From positions 20,099,915-20,163,914 of the forward strand of contig CM025852.1 of NCBI GenBank assembly GCA_003952965.2: 64,000 bases of DNA. The letters are read 5' to 3'. This document shows positions 14,001 through 26,900 of this stretch, one piece after another (the first letter of the stretch is position 1; each line of letters starts with the position of its first letter). The notes under the pieces are model-generated. The model had not been told where the DNA came from, searched no databases, and saw only the letters and a program-made list of their open reading frames with translations. This DNA is from Morella rubra. Lineage: Eukaryota; Streptophyta; Magnoliopsida; Fagales; Myricaceae. The position numbers were made by a program, and so were the translations under genes.

Positions 14001-15296
14001 GGAGACGGCCTGCCTCTGGTGATGCTGGTACTCATGCAACTAATTCTTTGAATGCCTTCAACAAGGTAAGTTGAACTGTTTTTGCTTTCGTTATTGGCAT
14101 ATTAACAAGATGCTTGATCTCTAGCAATTCATATGCAGGAAATAAAGAGAGAGCGTGATTTATTGAAGGTGGGGGACCAGAGTGATGAAGTAGATGAAGA
14201 GGCTGGGAGTTCCAAGTCGATGACTATCAAAGCAGTTCTATTGTTATTACTAGGGGCTGTCATTGCTGGTACATTTGCCGACCCCCTGGTAGATGCTGTT
14301 GATAACTTCTCTGATGCCACCGGTATTCCTGCTTTCTTCATCTCTTTCATTGCACTACCTTTGGCTACCAACTCTAGTGAAGCTGTGTCAGCAATTATAT
14401 TTGCTAGCCGTAACAAGCGGACAACTGCCTCGTTAACATTTTCTGAGGTTAGTTTCTTATTCCCTACTCTTCTATAGTGGTTTAGTCTCAGAAAAAGCGC
14501 AGAAGTTCCACAATATAATACCGAATTCTGTTCTAGGTGTCTCGGCTAAAGTCCACTGAGTTTGTGAGCTCTTGCCAAATAATGAGGGATAGAGCTTGAT
14601 CCTTTTGATGCATGGGATCATTCAATGTCAACATATTCTTGTGGTTGTGATCCTTCCCTGGTGGTGGTGGGGGGGGAGGCAACTATGAGGGCCTTTATTA
14701 TGTTGTTTGGTCCGCCCATCCTTGGAAGTCAAGGCACACTGAACACCCCAAAATGCCCGTAGACTTAAGATGAACAGAGTCTGTCAAAGAATGGATGTCA
14801 CTGTTAACATGTAGGTAGTTAGCAGATTCAATATTTTGCATCTGTGGGGTGCATTCACCCTAACAAGTTGGTCCCTACTGCTTGTGCACGTCTCTAGTAG
14901 GTCCATCTGAAAGTGTTCCAGTATTTGATTTGTATTATGAAAGCAATGTGTACGAGCTTTGCTTTGCCTTGCTTTTAGATTATTTGATTTTCTTGAAATT
15001 GCCAAACTGCAATTGGGTAATATATATGAATCGTTTTCTTGGTGCAGATCTATGGGGCAGTAACAATGAATAATGTCCTCTGCCTGTCGGTCTTCTTGGC
15101 CCTTGTTTACGTTAGGGGATTGACATGGGATTTCTCAGCTGAAGTGCTGATTATTCTGATCGTCTGCCTTGTGGTGGGTGCCTTTGCCAGCATCCGCACC
15201 CATTTCCCGCTCTGGACATCTATTGTAGCTTTCCTCCTCTACCCATTCTCACTGGCGCTGATTTATGTTCTTGACTATGTCTTTGGCTGGTCATAG
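11087..15296 (+). CDS. NCL-type Na+/Ca2+ exchanger with EF-hands, 5' exons missing
   Basis: Six in-frame exons joined by GT-AG introns: 11087-11272, 12247-12425, 13559-13701, 13789-14065, 14139-14447 and 15048-15296 (TAG stop). They encode about 446 residues of a Ca2+/cation antiporter that exchanges Na+ or H+ for Ca2+ across the vacuolar or plasma membrane. Visible parts are the SGLSGS segment with membrane helices, two 12-residue EF-hand loops (13805-13840 and 13925-13960; the first is DTNEDRNISEGE), and the second alpha repeat with LPLATNSSE and DPLVDAVDNFS in exon 14139-14447. The last exon ends in the family terminus DYVFGWS. Family members have nearly 600 residues, so roughly 130 N-terminal ones, with the signal peptide and first alpha repeat, are absent. 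The first exon starts inside a Val codon, so at least one earlier exon is required. Two further exons are expected upstream, where the anomalous block sits. Whether the gene is truncated, split by a giant intron or mis-assembled cannot be decided here. Confidence 0.9.
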
Positions 15297-16911
15297 ACCG
15301 ATAGATGCACAAATTTTTTCTTTTTTTTCTGTACTGCTGTCATCTGTTCTAATCGGATGTTTATGTACTATTTATCAGTCTGTGGTTTGAAATGTCCAGT
15401 GTTTTGAGCGGCCATATTATGGTCGGATTTTGTTGAAGTATGACTATTGCTTTCAAATTCAGGTATATTTTATTTGCGAATATTATCTGGGCTATTCATC
15501 TTGCCGCTCTGGAGCTTGGTTTGCACGTGCGAAGATGTTCACATTTTTACTCTGATGAAACACAATTCTGGGTTTTGCCAGTGGCTTTGGATGCTGCTAA
15601 AAAAACATTTGAATGTTTTCTTTACTCCGGCATGTCGTTTGACCAGGAGAAATATATATTGCGCTCTCTGTAATTATCGTGATTTTTACAATTTGCATCA
15701 TAAAATATCAAACTAATCACGGTACCATCCAAACTACAATAATTAATTTTGTATTTTGCACATGTTATAGGTTAACTGATAGGACTGTGATATGCGGTTA
15801 TAATTTAGGGAAATTTAAAAATCAGTCTGGGTTTTTATGGGATTTTAAAAACAAAAACATGCATGGATTTCTATAAACAATTTTTTTCCTTAACTACCCA
15901 AACCACATGTTAGAAAATTTTTGGAGTCGTATTAACTCGTGGATCTCAAATTACAAATTTGGCTATTTCCCCATATCGGAATAAAGTGTAAGAGTGATTC
16001 TAGTAATAATAAAATTTTCAAAACTAAATTTCTGTCTTAAATTGATCTTATAAAATTCTTCTGAGTACATATTAACCATTTATCAATATCCATATATACT
16101 CGTTAATTTTCAAATCACGTAGCCTAGCATGACCGCTTCCTTCTCTAAGAGGGTGTTTGTTTGCCAAAATTTTAAAGAATATTCTCGAAATTTTGAGAAT
16201 CTTTATTTTATTGAGATTTATTGAGATTTGTAAAAAGTGAAGTATGTATGTATAAAAGTTAAAAATTTTAGAGTGTGTTTATTTTGTTAAAAATTTTATG
16301 TCCCAAAATATTGGAAACAAACACCCCTAAATTGATTTCCACGATTTTTCCCATTTACAGAAAAGTAGCTTCGAAAAAAATAAAAAAACACTCATACACC
16401 CTGCCTCCCTCGAAGGCCCTACATGGGCCCCTTCCGTCGTCACTCATCTGCAACATAATGATGGTCCGATACGAGGACCCCACTTAAAGAAGAACACGAC
16501 AAAAGCTCAATCAGATTTCCACAACCCACATGCAAAAGTTTGTTACCATTCTCGTGCCTCGCTCGCTCTTCCTCCATTCACCAAGCAAGCAACATGATCA
16601 TAAGACCAAAACACCCCCAAACCCCCGACTTCGTCAAAACACCAACACATTCAAACAAAACCAAATCTACTTCTGCATGTCTCTCTCTGTTCTTACCCTC
16701 TCACATGCACAAGATTCGGGCTTTCTTTGTACCCGAGCTCGCAAATTCAAAATTTAGACAATATTATGTGGTACCCTATCGCAGTATTCAAAAGAAGACC
16801 CAAAAAAAGAAGAGGATAAAGTAGTTTCCAGACGTTGTCTCATGGAGAGGAACATCAACCAGCCTGCCAAACAAAACTTAAAAAAAGGTCTGGGAAGAGA
16901 GGCAAGGCCAG
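15297..16911. other. Intergenic space between convergent NCL and SPEAR genes
   Basis: The first few hundred bases are the likely NCL 3' UTR, with a T-rich stretch near 15315. The rest is AT-rich with one complete MITE at 16151-16326. Open frames at 15440-15876 and 16275-16824 have no family motif and are not called. The SPEAR gene ends at 16912 on the opposite strand, so the two genes are tail to tail. Confidence 0.6.
16151..16326. mobile_element. MITE with GGGTGTTTGTTT terminal inverted repeats
   Basis: A 176-bp element begins GGGTGTTTGTTTGCCAAAAT and its reverse-complement end reads GGGTGTTTGTTTCCAATATT, giving inverted repeats of about 20 bp with a few mismatches. The middle is AT-rich and has no coding capacity, as expected of a non-autonomous DNA transposon. 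I could not find a clean target-site duplication. Related pieces lie at about 250-357 and, more loosely, at 54.7, 57.8 and 63.6 kb. Confidence 0.65.
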
Positions 16912-18984
16912 TTATAACTTCAAACTGAGATCGGTACTTTCTGCTACTTCTCCATGACAATCGTTCATGGCGGTTGCTGCTTGGCCAACTTTCACTTTTG
17001 CTGGTGGCAAGAAGCAGTAAAAAGGCTCTTGTTGATTCAACTGACATAGTTCCGCAGTCCCCTTTAGTAAGTAAATAAAACAGCAAATAAGGATCAGTCT
17101 AAAATTCGAGGAACCATGGAATAGCAGAAATGGGACATTGGGTTTTTGTTGTTTAATCTCACTTGATAAGGTAGTGATTCAGGATCGGGGAATCTGGGAT
17201 TTAGAGAGACTGGAGAAGTTGAATGGTTCTTGAGCTTTGAGCTTGGACATGTTGAAGTGGTTCCGGGAGAAGACAGTGAAAGAAAATCTCCATGGAGAAC
17301 CTCATGTTCTTTGATGCTTTCCTTTGAATTCAGCTGGTGTTTGGAAGTTGAGCATAAAGGGCCTCTGAGTATGGAGCAAGAACACACACTACGAGCTCAG
17401 GCCAGACAGTGGCTAACATTTTCAAGAGAAGAACCAACTAATTGACAAGAAATTAAGCGAACCTCAAAACTGCATTGCTGCCCTCCAAATTGAACGTGCC
17501 TCCGTGTACATATGAGGCTGATTCTTCTGATCTGATAGGAGGAAGGGTAGGCAATGTGCAGTTGAAAGAGGGGCCTGGAGGATTTTCTAGAGAGAAAGGA
17601 TACGGCCTCTTCATGCCAACCATCTACACTAGTCCATAAGGAAGAAATCCAACTTTTTAGATGCCTTGATCGAAAGAACACAATAGAATTCAGAGCATTG
17701 CACGGTTATATAACAATCACCATCTAAAAGTATAAATTAAGCAAGGGAATAAATCTCGGAAACGTAAATCAGATAATGTATACAATTTTCTCTTTTCCCA
17801 AACAGAAGAAAAATGTAAAGGGGGAAAGAAAAAGGACACCCAGTTTCGAATGTCTTGACGAATTAGCTCCTAAATTTATTGAAACATCCATAAGAGACAA
17901 TCTACAATATGATTCTCACTAACCACTGAACAGAAAAGACAAAAAAAAAAAGAGATGTTTTCAAAAATTAACCCCTGAAACTCATCGCCTCAATGTTGAA
18001 AAGAAATTTGGGATCACCAAGGTATGCAGGTTTCTCGATTACGTACCTTCTCTTCCTCTGGAAACAAAGGTCTATAGTTGCCATAATAGCTTTGGTTTGA
18101 AGGGGGCTCCATCCGAAAATTTAGTGCAGATGATGAAGTAGTCCCTGATGAGACATTCACCTACAAGTTTCATGCACCAAAATCCTATTCATACACCAAA
18201 ATTAAAACGAGTTGGGAAAACGAAATTTCGTAAGATCTCCATAGAGGAATTAAAAGCTCTTTTTAGTTGGTCCCAAAAAAGTCACATACACATGAAGAGA
18301 ATCCTTTACCATCAAATGGGAAGGTTGCTGTGCTCTTGGCATCAAAGTCGGGGGAGGCCAAACAGGGTTGTCGGATTCAAATGGAAAATTTAGACTCGAC
18401 CGAAATGCCAATCCTGGATCCAGCCCAGAATTTTCCCTCTCAAGATTATTCTCATAAGAGTTCCAGAGTTGAGGTACACCCCCATGTCCCGGAACCGACA
18501 TCTCTGACCACCCGACTTCGAACCCACCGGTATTTAGCGGGCTCGTTAATGGAAACGAGCATGAACTTCTTGCATCGACGCTTTGGACCGGTGGATTGAT
18601 TATCAAATTTGGCAAGGAAAGATCAGCCAAAGATGGAGAAAGAAAGGGAATTGAGGATGATGGGGGACAATAATGGTGGTAATTCGGAATTGGCAAAGAT
18701 AGGAAGGAAGATTTGCTCGGGGATACAGAAGGTGGTGGTGACATAATTGCAGCTCCAGCAACAGCAGCTAAATCTTTCTCTTGCTGTTCTTCTAGCCTGA
18801 TCTTTTCCAGCTGTGCCACGCCAAGTCCTCGCTGTGGGGCTTTCTTTTGCTTTCTCTTTTTGGAAGATCTAGCTACACCACCGAGACCGAGACCAAGACC
18901 AAGACCACAGCCAGTGCTACCAGCACCACCACCACCACCACTACTGCTATTGCTAGACTTTTGAGTCTGGTCCACTTTATCCAT
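16912..18984 (-). CDS. SPEAR/TIE (SPOROCYTELESS-like EAR) transcriptional repressor
   Basis: Five exons on the minus strand: 18984-18292, 18160-18047, 17623-17463, 17364-17163 and 17061-16912. All frames join, giving 439 residues. The start is the ATG at 18984 (MDKVDQ); upstream in-frame codons have no ATG. Order of parts: a Ser/Gly-rich stretch with GLGLGLGLGG (residues 27-36); the family's basic SPEAR motif (residues 40-65), with KKRKQKK then RGLGVAQLEKIRLEEQ; a Pro/Ser-rich middle; the conserved segment EPPSNQSYYGNY, then PEEEKMVGMKRPYPF spanning the exon 2-3 join; and a C-terminal EAR motif DLSLKL ending the protein. In this family the basic motif binds TCP or other factors and the EAR motif recruits TOPLESS co-repressors in the nucleus, controlling leaf or sporangium development. 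The assignment rests on motif order and exon joins. Which SPEAR paralogue it is cannot be told by eye. Confidence 0.9.
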
Positions 18985-19563
18985 TCTTATTCTTTTCCAT
19001 CTATGCTCATAAAATTTCAATTTTCTTGCAAACCGAGGTTGTTTTACTCGTGCTTTTGGTCTTTTTGAGCAATTCTCTTCAATGTTCCAGAAACTTTGAA
19101 TCAAACACAGATCTAGAGATGGATAATTAAATCTTTGACTTTCAAGAACCCTCTAGTTTGAAATCCCAAGGTAGGGATAAAATTCAGAGGAAATCGAAGA
19201 AACGAAGCTAGAAAAAGAAACCCAAATCTCGCAGATTAAGGAATTTGAGGAACAAACCCAAAAGCCTAGCCAAGTTTTCAGCAAGGTTTAAGAGCGAGAA
19301 AGAGAAAGCAAAGAGTGTACAGAGAGAAGTATCTGAGAGGTTTCTGATCTTTCTCAAACCCAGCTGTTTGTCTGAGAGACAGATCAGATGCAGATATATA
19401 TGTAAAAAAAGAAAAAGAAAACAGAATCAGAAACACAAAAAAGCCTATATTTTTGCGTAGTTCAAACCACGCAAATCTAAAGCCCTATGAATAATATTCT
19501 CTCTCGTTTCTCGCCCAAATCCTCGCTCCACTCCTCGTTTCCTTCCTAGACCGACTCTCATGA

Positions 19564-19584
19564 ACTCTCTCTCTCTCTCTCTCC
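19564..19584. repeat. CT microsatellite in the SPEAR upstream region
   Basis: A pure CT dinucleotide run lies about 580 bp upstream of the SPEAR start codon, which is the GA-rich orientation on the gene's own strand. Such tracts are common in plant promoters and 5' UTRs. No clear TATA box decides the transcription start here. Confidence 0.8.
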
Positions 19585-19837
19585 CTTCCTCCTCCCCTAT
19601 CGCCAATCCACATCAGATATTCTAAGAAACTGCATGACAGAGGGAGTGTAACCCGTGGGCTTTAAGTTGTGTTTGTTTCTTTTATCGGAACTCTCTGGTT
19701 GGCTTTAAATCAGTAGGACCCCATTGTGGGTCCTAAAAATTTTCCCAGAAACCCATGCATGGAATTCACCACCAAATTAGCACTCAACAGTGATAAAAAG
19801 TCTTTTTACTTTTGGGGTGACCTCTCAACCCTCAATA

Positions 19838-20560
19838 TTGACGGAGTGTTCATTTTTATCGGTACTAGTAATTTTAATCGTTAAAACTGTCATGGTTATC
19901 GGTACAGTAACTAGCCAGAGCAGTTATTGTACTTTAGCAGTGCGGTGGCGGTGTCAAATATGTGATTCCGTCAATTGCGGTGACGGTGACGATTTTCACC
20001 GAACCGTCACCTACACTACCGTTAACCCCTCTAGTTGAGACTTGAGATGATTATTGATTATGTGACATACTTTTGTTAGGCTTTTTATTAGAATATGTTA
20101 ATTGGTTTATGTCACATTGTTTGACACTTTTATTAGACTTTAGTCTTTATGTTTGAATATGATATTATGTTGGACTTTTGGAATAACTTATTATATTTGT
20201 TATGATTATGATATTATGTTAGAAATTTAAACAGGTTATGATATTTGAATGATTATATTTGTTGCTTATATATAGGTATCAAATGGTCTTAAAGGTTCAA
20301 AAAAAATCCAAGGAAAACAGCCAAAACAGTGAAAAAAAAAAATGAAAAGCCAAAAAAATATTTTTTTTTTAGCCTAATGGTTATACGGTTTAAGCGGTTA
20401 CCGTATAACCGTTACCGTTAATACGTCACCGGTAAGGGCGGTTATTGTGCCTTAGCAGTGTGGTGGCGGTATCAATTATGTGATTCCGTCAATTATAGTG
20501 ACGGTGACAATTTTTATCAAACCATCACCTATTCTACCGTTAACCACCTCTAGTGGCAAC
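19838..20560. repeat. Two direct copies of a CGGTTACCGTT-rich repeat, hAT-MITE-like
   Basis: Segments at about 19885-20036 and 20425-20555 are near copies. Both contain TGATTCCGTCAATT, GTGACGGTGAC and CTACCGTTAACC, and both end close to CTCTAGT. Between them is AT-rich DNA with the sequence TTATACGGTTTAAGCGGTTA near 20382. Many small inverted words such as ACCGTTA and TAACGGT resemble the ends of plant non-autonomous hAT elements. Exact element ends were not resolved. Confidence 0.5.
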
Positions 20561-21306
20561 GAGTTGCGCAACAGCTTTCTGCGTCTCCGACTAGGCAATC
20601 AGAACAACTAAAACTTTGTCACTTCCTTGTATGTTCATGGAGTCAGAGGTAGTACCAGAGCGATATTCAAGTCGAATCCGATTCGCTGTGCAATCGATTG
20701 GACCAGTTTGCCTCTTTAAATCATTATTTTTCCCAAGATCTTGGGAACAAATTAATTAGTGTATAAATTATCTCATACTGATATTGTTAAGATTATTATA
20801 ACTATGTAATTATATTTATCTTGAAACAAATTGGATCAGTGTATGGGTTCGATATTTAACGTATCTTGGATGCAGGATCGGCCATGTTTGCGACAAAGGA
20901 AAAAAGAATAAAAATTAAGAGCACGTTTCCTCGTATATGTAGGATTAACCAGTTTTATTACTTATTTTCCGAAATTTTAGGGTTTACATAAGTAAATAAT
21001 TAGCACGTTTGACCTTCACATGTGGATGGATACTATTAGATATGCACAGAGAAAAAATTATACATACAACGTATAGATATGGATCCGACAAGGTATGGCC
21101 CACGGATCAGTGGATGCATAAGTAATGAGGCATAAGAATCAAAGTGATATAAGTTATTTACAAAAATACATACTTTCACGTCATTTTGATCCAAATTGGG
21201 TATCTAAATTACTTTTTGTCTAAGAGTTTAGACATTACTTTAAGCAGCGACAGAGCCTCCCTTGATCATGATCATATACTTTTGTGACCAAGTGATCTCC
21301 CTTTTG

Positions 21307-21510
21307 CTAAATGGGTTTTACAAGCTCTTGTCAATGGCGAATGAGTTATAATTGAGACCACTTGTTATTGAGCATTTTCTGTTTTCTTTTTTTTGGGGGG
21401 GGTATTTTGGTAGGATGAGGAAATTCTGAACTAGGTGTCCCTTTCTCGACAGGCAAGTTATGCTAGGTGTCTGATATTCAAACCATGTCCCAAAAAAAGA
21501 AAGACGAAAC
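21307..21510. repeat. Dispersed repeat, copy 1 (copy 2 at 29565-29770)
   Basis: The two copies share the words CTTGTCAATGGC, CACTTGTTATTGAGCATTTTC, TATTTTGGTAGG, GAGGAAATTCTGAACTAGGT and TCGACAGGCAAGTTATGCT in the same order, with small indels and a variable T/G-rich run. Copy 2 directly abuts a LINE RNase H fragment, so this may be LINE 3' untranslated sequence. No coding content. Confidence 0.6.
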
Positions 21511-22149
21511 TAGTCTTTTTGTGTTTGTTTGAAACATACATATACCCATGTGATTAAGACAGCTTGAAATTGTTTTCTATTAGTTACTTTGTGTAAGTTT
21601 AGTTCCAATGTAATATCAGAATTCATCAGATTCTGCCGCATCCTGACCAATCTTTAGAATAATTAAACTTTTACCTTTGCTGGTCGTGTCCAAGAAACTA
21701 CTGATTCCATTCGGTCCAAGATGACCGACTAAGCAATTTATGTTAGGAAACTACTGGACGCCATTGATATGCTTCCCATCCCTACCCAATCCAGAAAAAT
21801 GCCTCAACCAGCCCCCCAGGCACATTAAGAGTATGTATGCGCACCTTTGTCATAATAATGCTGGTGTGAAAGGCTTCAGATCCAACAACTAGAACGGCTT
21901 TAGAAAGTGTAGCAAACGACTTGAGAGGTCGAGATGACTGGAACTCCATCCCCTTGATAGCATATGCCAATGAGGAAAGCTATCTCCAGTGCCTTTTCCC
22001 AAGGGACCCACCTTTGTTTTTTTCTGAACAATGCTGATTCCATTCATGACTTCAAAAGGGGCCAACAGCTCAAACATACGGGAAAGAAAAACTAAACGAC
22101 AGCCAGACAGAAAACATCATAACAGACAGGCTGAAAATAAAACAAAACA

Positions 22150-22490
22150 GGGACCCCCAAAACAGGGGTCCTTCACCAGGAAGTATACTATCACGGCAAG
22201 GCAGGGTCCTTGGCCAGCCTAATCCATGGAATGCGGGAAATTGGACTGTTGGAGCACTGATCCGAGAGGTTCCAATCGCCAAAGATTTGGCGAGTTCGTG
22301 CGCTTTACAATTCGCAATACTCCGGACCTTTCTCTGCCAGCCAAGCTTGGAAGAAACATTTCCAAGTTGGTTTTGTATGCAAGAAATATATCCTTGAGCA
22401 GGACAGAGATACCACCATGACAGCACCTCTTTTGTCGTTTAAGGTGCCAAGATTTTCGTAGATACACAAAATATGAAGGGCCACATCTAG
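22150..22490 (-). mobile_element. LINE fragment, RNase H-domain remnant
   Basis: Read on the minus strand, the frame contains GWQRKVRSIANCKAHELAKS. This fits the C-terminal part of the RNase H domain of plant L1-like LINEs (a W.V..I...N..AH.LA pattern). Only this part is recognisable, without reverse transcriptase or endonuclease. It is an old truncated copy, and the borders are approximate. Confidence 0.45.
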
Positions 22491-23902
22491 GCAACAAGAT
22501 TCTGTTTTACATCATTGATTGAATAGATAGGGCTACTCTGTTTCTAGAAAACTGATCTTGATCAACTGGAATGATAGAGTAAATCTATTGAAGCAGATAG
22601 GGTAAAACAATTCAGATCAGGACGGATACCGCATTGTTGTATTAACTGTATGACAACAATTGGGGCCAAGATCTCTAGCGATGTCTTTCCGAAGAGGCTT
22701 GTACGAAGGCAATTCATTGCTTTGTAATGGTATCTTTTGCCAAAAATATACAAAACTGTATTGGTTGAAGTAGAAGTCACATTAATCAACAATTAGCTTG
22801 ATGAAAATACATACCATGAAAGGAATGGCTAAGCAACCAATTGAAATACTACCAAACACTATCTACACACTCATGGAACATCGTAAAAGCAGCAGTGCAA
22901 GACTTTGAAATATAAGAAATGTGATGATATCGGATTTAGGCCCGTACAATTCACTAAACTCATGCACTAAAGGGAAACCCATCACAGAGGAAGAATCGTC
23001 CACGTGAGTGAACTGCTTGACTAAGAAGTCGTTTGAAGTACGAGGTCGTTCAAGGTGTTCATCATAAATCCGCTGATTCATCAAAATGACACTGCAAAAT
23101 TTATGTTTAACCTCTTGTGCCCCCGAGTCCATTTATTTCTGTACCATAATGTAAGAACTTTTTTTTTTTCCTGTCGATTTTTCTGGTAATTGGGACCAAC
23201 CGAACCCCACGAAATCTCCGTGCAACAGGGCGTAGGAGTTAACGATACCCGACATCCTTGGACAGGCCACGCATGCACTGGCCACTGAGTTGAGTATTCC
23301 CGTGGGTCGAGGCTAAGAAGGAACTTTTGGGCCCTCTTCGTGCAAAGGAAGCCTTGAGGCACTATTTGCCCAATATCATTTCAGACCTATGCCGGCATAT
23401 CTCTCACCATTTCAGATACCAAAGCACCTACTCTTATTACGCTTTTTCGGTCTATTAGGGAACCTCGTGACACTTTAGTTCAGCCGCTGATCACACCTTA
23501 ACCCATTTGAAATACGTCAAGCTTAAATTAGGTCAATCTCCCAAACTCCTGTTTCAGAATTATGAAATAAAATACTTATTGCGGAGAAATATTGATGTGG
23601 AACTGACAATGGATACATTGTCTTAGGATCAAGATAATTCCATAAAGTACTCCAAGCGTGCTGCTCTGTATGCATGTTCCTGCTTCAATCAGTTCCCACC
23701 TTATTCCGTCTAAACTTTCGGATCGATACGATCTTAGAAGGACAAACAAGCGAATGAAAAGTATACAAGGACAAACATTTATGGTATAGTGCAGACAGAG
23801 AAATGAAACACGTATAATATTGCTCCAGTAATGGAAGGGAAACAAGTAGCAGTCCTAACTCGTTTGGAGGAAGCCATGAAATGATGAAGCAGGACGACAT
23901 GC

Positions 23903-26900
23903 TCAGATAACCATTGGATTTACGAGCAAGGAGGCAATATGATCCTTCAGCAGATGGGAATGAGTATACCCATCACCATACTTGTAAATCACATCTATTG
24001 CGCGAGCAAGATTAAGAACACGATCAAGGAAGGGCATCGGGACAGCAGTCGGCTTGATGTACTCTTGATTGATATCTTTCCACGCATTTTCAACTTCTTG
24101 ATGGAAACACGTGCTTAGTTCTGCCTGATCTGGTGAAACACCGAACTGTTTCATGTAGCATTCAACCAACGAGGCAACATGCCCTCTCTTTTGCTCAAAC
24201 TACAAATAGAAATAGGCACAGATTACAACATGATCGTAGTGGCGACATATATATCAAGGAGAAGAGACTAAGTATTTTACGGTACCTTGTGGGACATTAG
24301 GTCGTCCCTGAGTCTGCAAATTACTGTAGAAGCTCTAACAATTTTTGGGTTATTAGTTACCCATTCAAAGGACTCTTTGGTTGCAACTTTTCCCATTCCA
24401 ACGAAGGAAGCTGTGGCTAGCATTGAGTAAGCACTGGTTGATAGAGCATTTCCCATGTACTCCTCCATTGTTGGAATATAGCCTTCATTATGCCACTTGG
24501 CTTCGACTAGGTACCCCTTGACTTGTTTTTTCATCTTAGAGGCATATACAGAACAATTATTAATGGAACATTGTCAAGGTTCAAATGTAAACCATTTCAT
24601 AAATAAATAAAATAAATAACAGAAGTATATTTAGATTAATGGCTGGCTTACTTCTTCCTTTGCATAACGTACACAGTATGGTCTTCCTTCTTTCGTAGTG
24701 TCCACCTCAATTTCATCGTAAACATCCAATAGAGCCCGATAAATTGGTTTCATATAGTCAGGAAGTGAATCTATGGCGCTAATGTCCCATCTGAAATATC
24801 AGTATAGAGTTTTAACTCATCATGTAAAAGAAGTTGTCAACTACTACGTTTTGTACTGAAATAAAATTTGGGAACCAAAAATATGAGCTATGTGCTTGAA
24901 TGTAACCTTTCAATTGCTTCTGTAAAGAGCTTGACTTCTTCATATGAGCCATAGGCGTCATAGGTATCATCTATAATGGATGTCATGGATATTACTTTGG
25001 TTAGAAACCATCTTGCACGGGAATATTGGGGTTCGAAATAAACTCCCATCATCCAAAAATAGCACTCTACTATTCGGTCTCTCGCATAAGGCAGCTTCGT
25101 TGAGAAGTCTAAATTTTTCCACCATCTGAAAGAGAAATTCAACTTATACTTGCTTTAGTACAGTTTATATATAGGAGCAGCGGACAGAGAAGGCTGTTTG
25201 TTCACAACGACTTCTTCGAAGGCGTTGTACTACACTAAAATCTGGTTTATCACGTTGGACTTACTGTGTAATGACGCTTACTTCCTTCTGGTGTTGTGCT
25301 TGTAAGACATTAAAATCCAACTTCGCAAACCTCAGCAGAGATTCGTTGTGTGAATCTTCTTCTTGGTAGATAGAGATGTAATTTATTGCCTCTAACCTCG
25401 GTAACCCTTTACGAATGGGCCTGTTCAGAGCATGAGTTACTTTCTTTGCCAAATGAGGTGTTATATGACTCACAGCTGACTCAAGATGAGTGGTAGTGAA
25501 AGCAAGGGCTTCGTCCAGAATGTCTTCTCCGCGTAAACCAAGATGTGCAGCCTCGTACAAACTCAGCATGCCCGTTACATCAGAAATTAAGGATGCCTTA
25601 AATTTCGATGTTTCATCTTTGAACTCGTTGAAAATGTCTGCTTCATAACTCAGAACCAAGAAGTTAAAAAGCGATCAAAAGAGAAAATAAGTAATTAATG
25701 TGTGCGTGGGTGCTGAGGGATACACATGATAAATATTGCAGTACAATAATGCATCTACTTCAATACCTCAAGTCTGGACTGCAAAGCATGCATCTGAAAG
25801 ATAAGCTTATAAGTAGAAGGAATCTCAGTACACATGACACGCCTACTCGATCAGTATTCTTGTAGGAACAGATCGACCCTAAGGAGCAAAACTCTACACG
25901 CGATAGATTCATATGAAAATAACGCTAGAGTTCATGCCATGAACAAATATATGAGCGTGTAGATCGGGGTAAATGTTTCAAAAGGAGTCACATATATTCA
26001 CTTGGATGTTGCTCATGCCTGGCTAGTTAGTTTTCCACAAATAGATCACGAAAAAAAACTTGGAGAGAGAACGAGAACATACCGCATGAAACCTTATGAC
26101 CTTGTTGTCTAAGCAATCGAAACCATAGAGCAACAGTGTAGAGATTAAGGTCATCACTCGGATTGCCGTCGGTAGAGAAAGGAGGACTCTTGTTCATCTT
26201 CTCCAGTATTTCATCAATCTCACTTTCAAAATGGTATGAGACACCTAAGCGTTGAATTGTGTCGATCAATTCCAGTTTTTCTGAAGGCGTTTCACTCGGA
26301 GCTATTAGCATCCTCTTCACCTCTTCCTTCAGTTCTTGAACTTGGTGCATAATTTTATCATCAGCGTCCTACATGACAAACTAGTTCACATCAGTTAAAG
26401 AAGACTTAGCTTAAGACTAGCTACTACAATATCTGCTGGAACCACTTAGTCACAGGCTCACAGCCCTCACAGGCTTGATTTACTGCTGTTGGTTTCCATC
26501 CCATTATATTATAGTCAAAACACAGGAAATACTTTACGAGTCAATAAAAATTTACATATTAATTACCTGACAAGAAATTGGAAATTTTAGAACCGAAACT
26601 TTTCTAATTTAATTCTTGAGGTAACAAGAGACCAGCTCTTTGCAATTATGGCTTTTTGGGTATGGTGCAATCTTTTTTCTAGAGAAATGGTAATATTAGG
26701 AGTACTGAACGAGTTAATTAAGATCTAATTAACAGTATTGAAGTCTTCGTCCTTCTACTTTGGTGTTTGTGATGTGTGATTAAGGACATCAAATCATTCT
26801 TAATTTGTTACATCACCAACTTCTTCAAAAATTTAAGTTCATAGTCAAAAGTGAATTTAATAATTTAATTAATTTAAGTGATGTCTAGATGGTCGACCAT

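Larger units (their letters stand above)
20561..23902. other. Gene-free stretch between SPEAR and the terpene synthase
   Basis: No host gene is visible. It holds one copy of a repeat also present at 29.57 kb (21307-21510), a LINE RNase H scrap (about 22150-22490), and from about 23195 to 23460 a less AT-rich stretch without a recognisable product. The last few hundred bases before 23903 are the likely 3' UTR and downstream region of the terpene synthase on the minus strand. Confidence 0.55.

Noticed and set aside
18713-19068. Plus-strand Pro/Thr-rich frames
   Set aside because: Antisense shadows of the Gly/Ser-rich first exon of the SPEAR gene.
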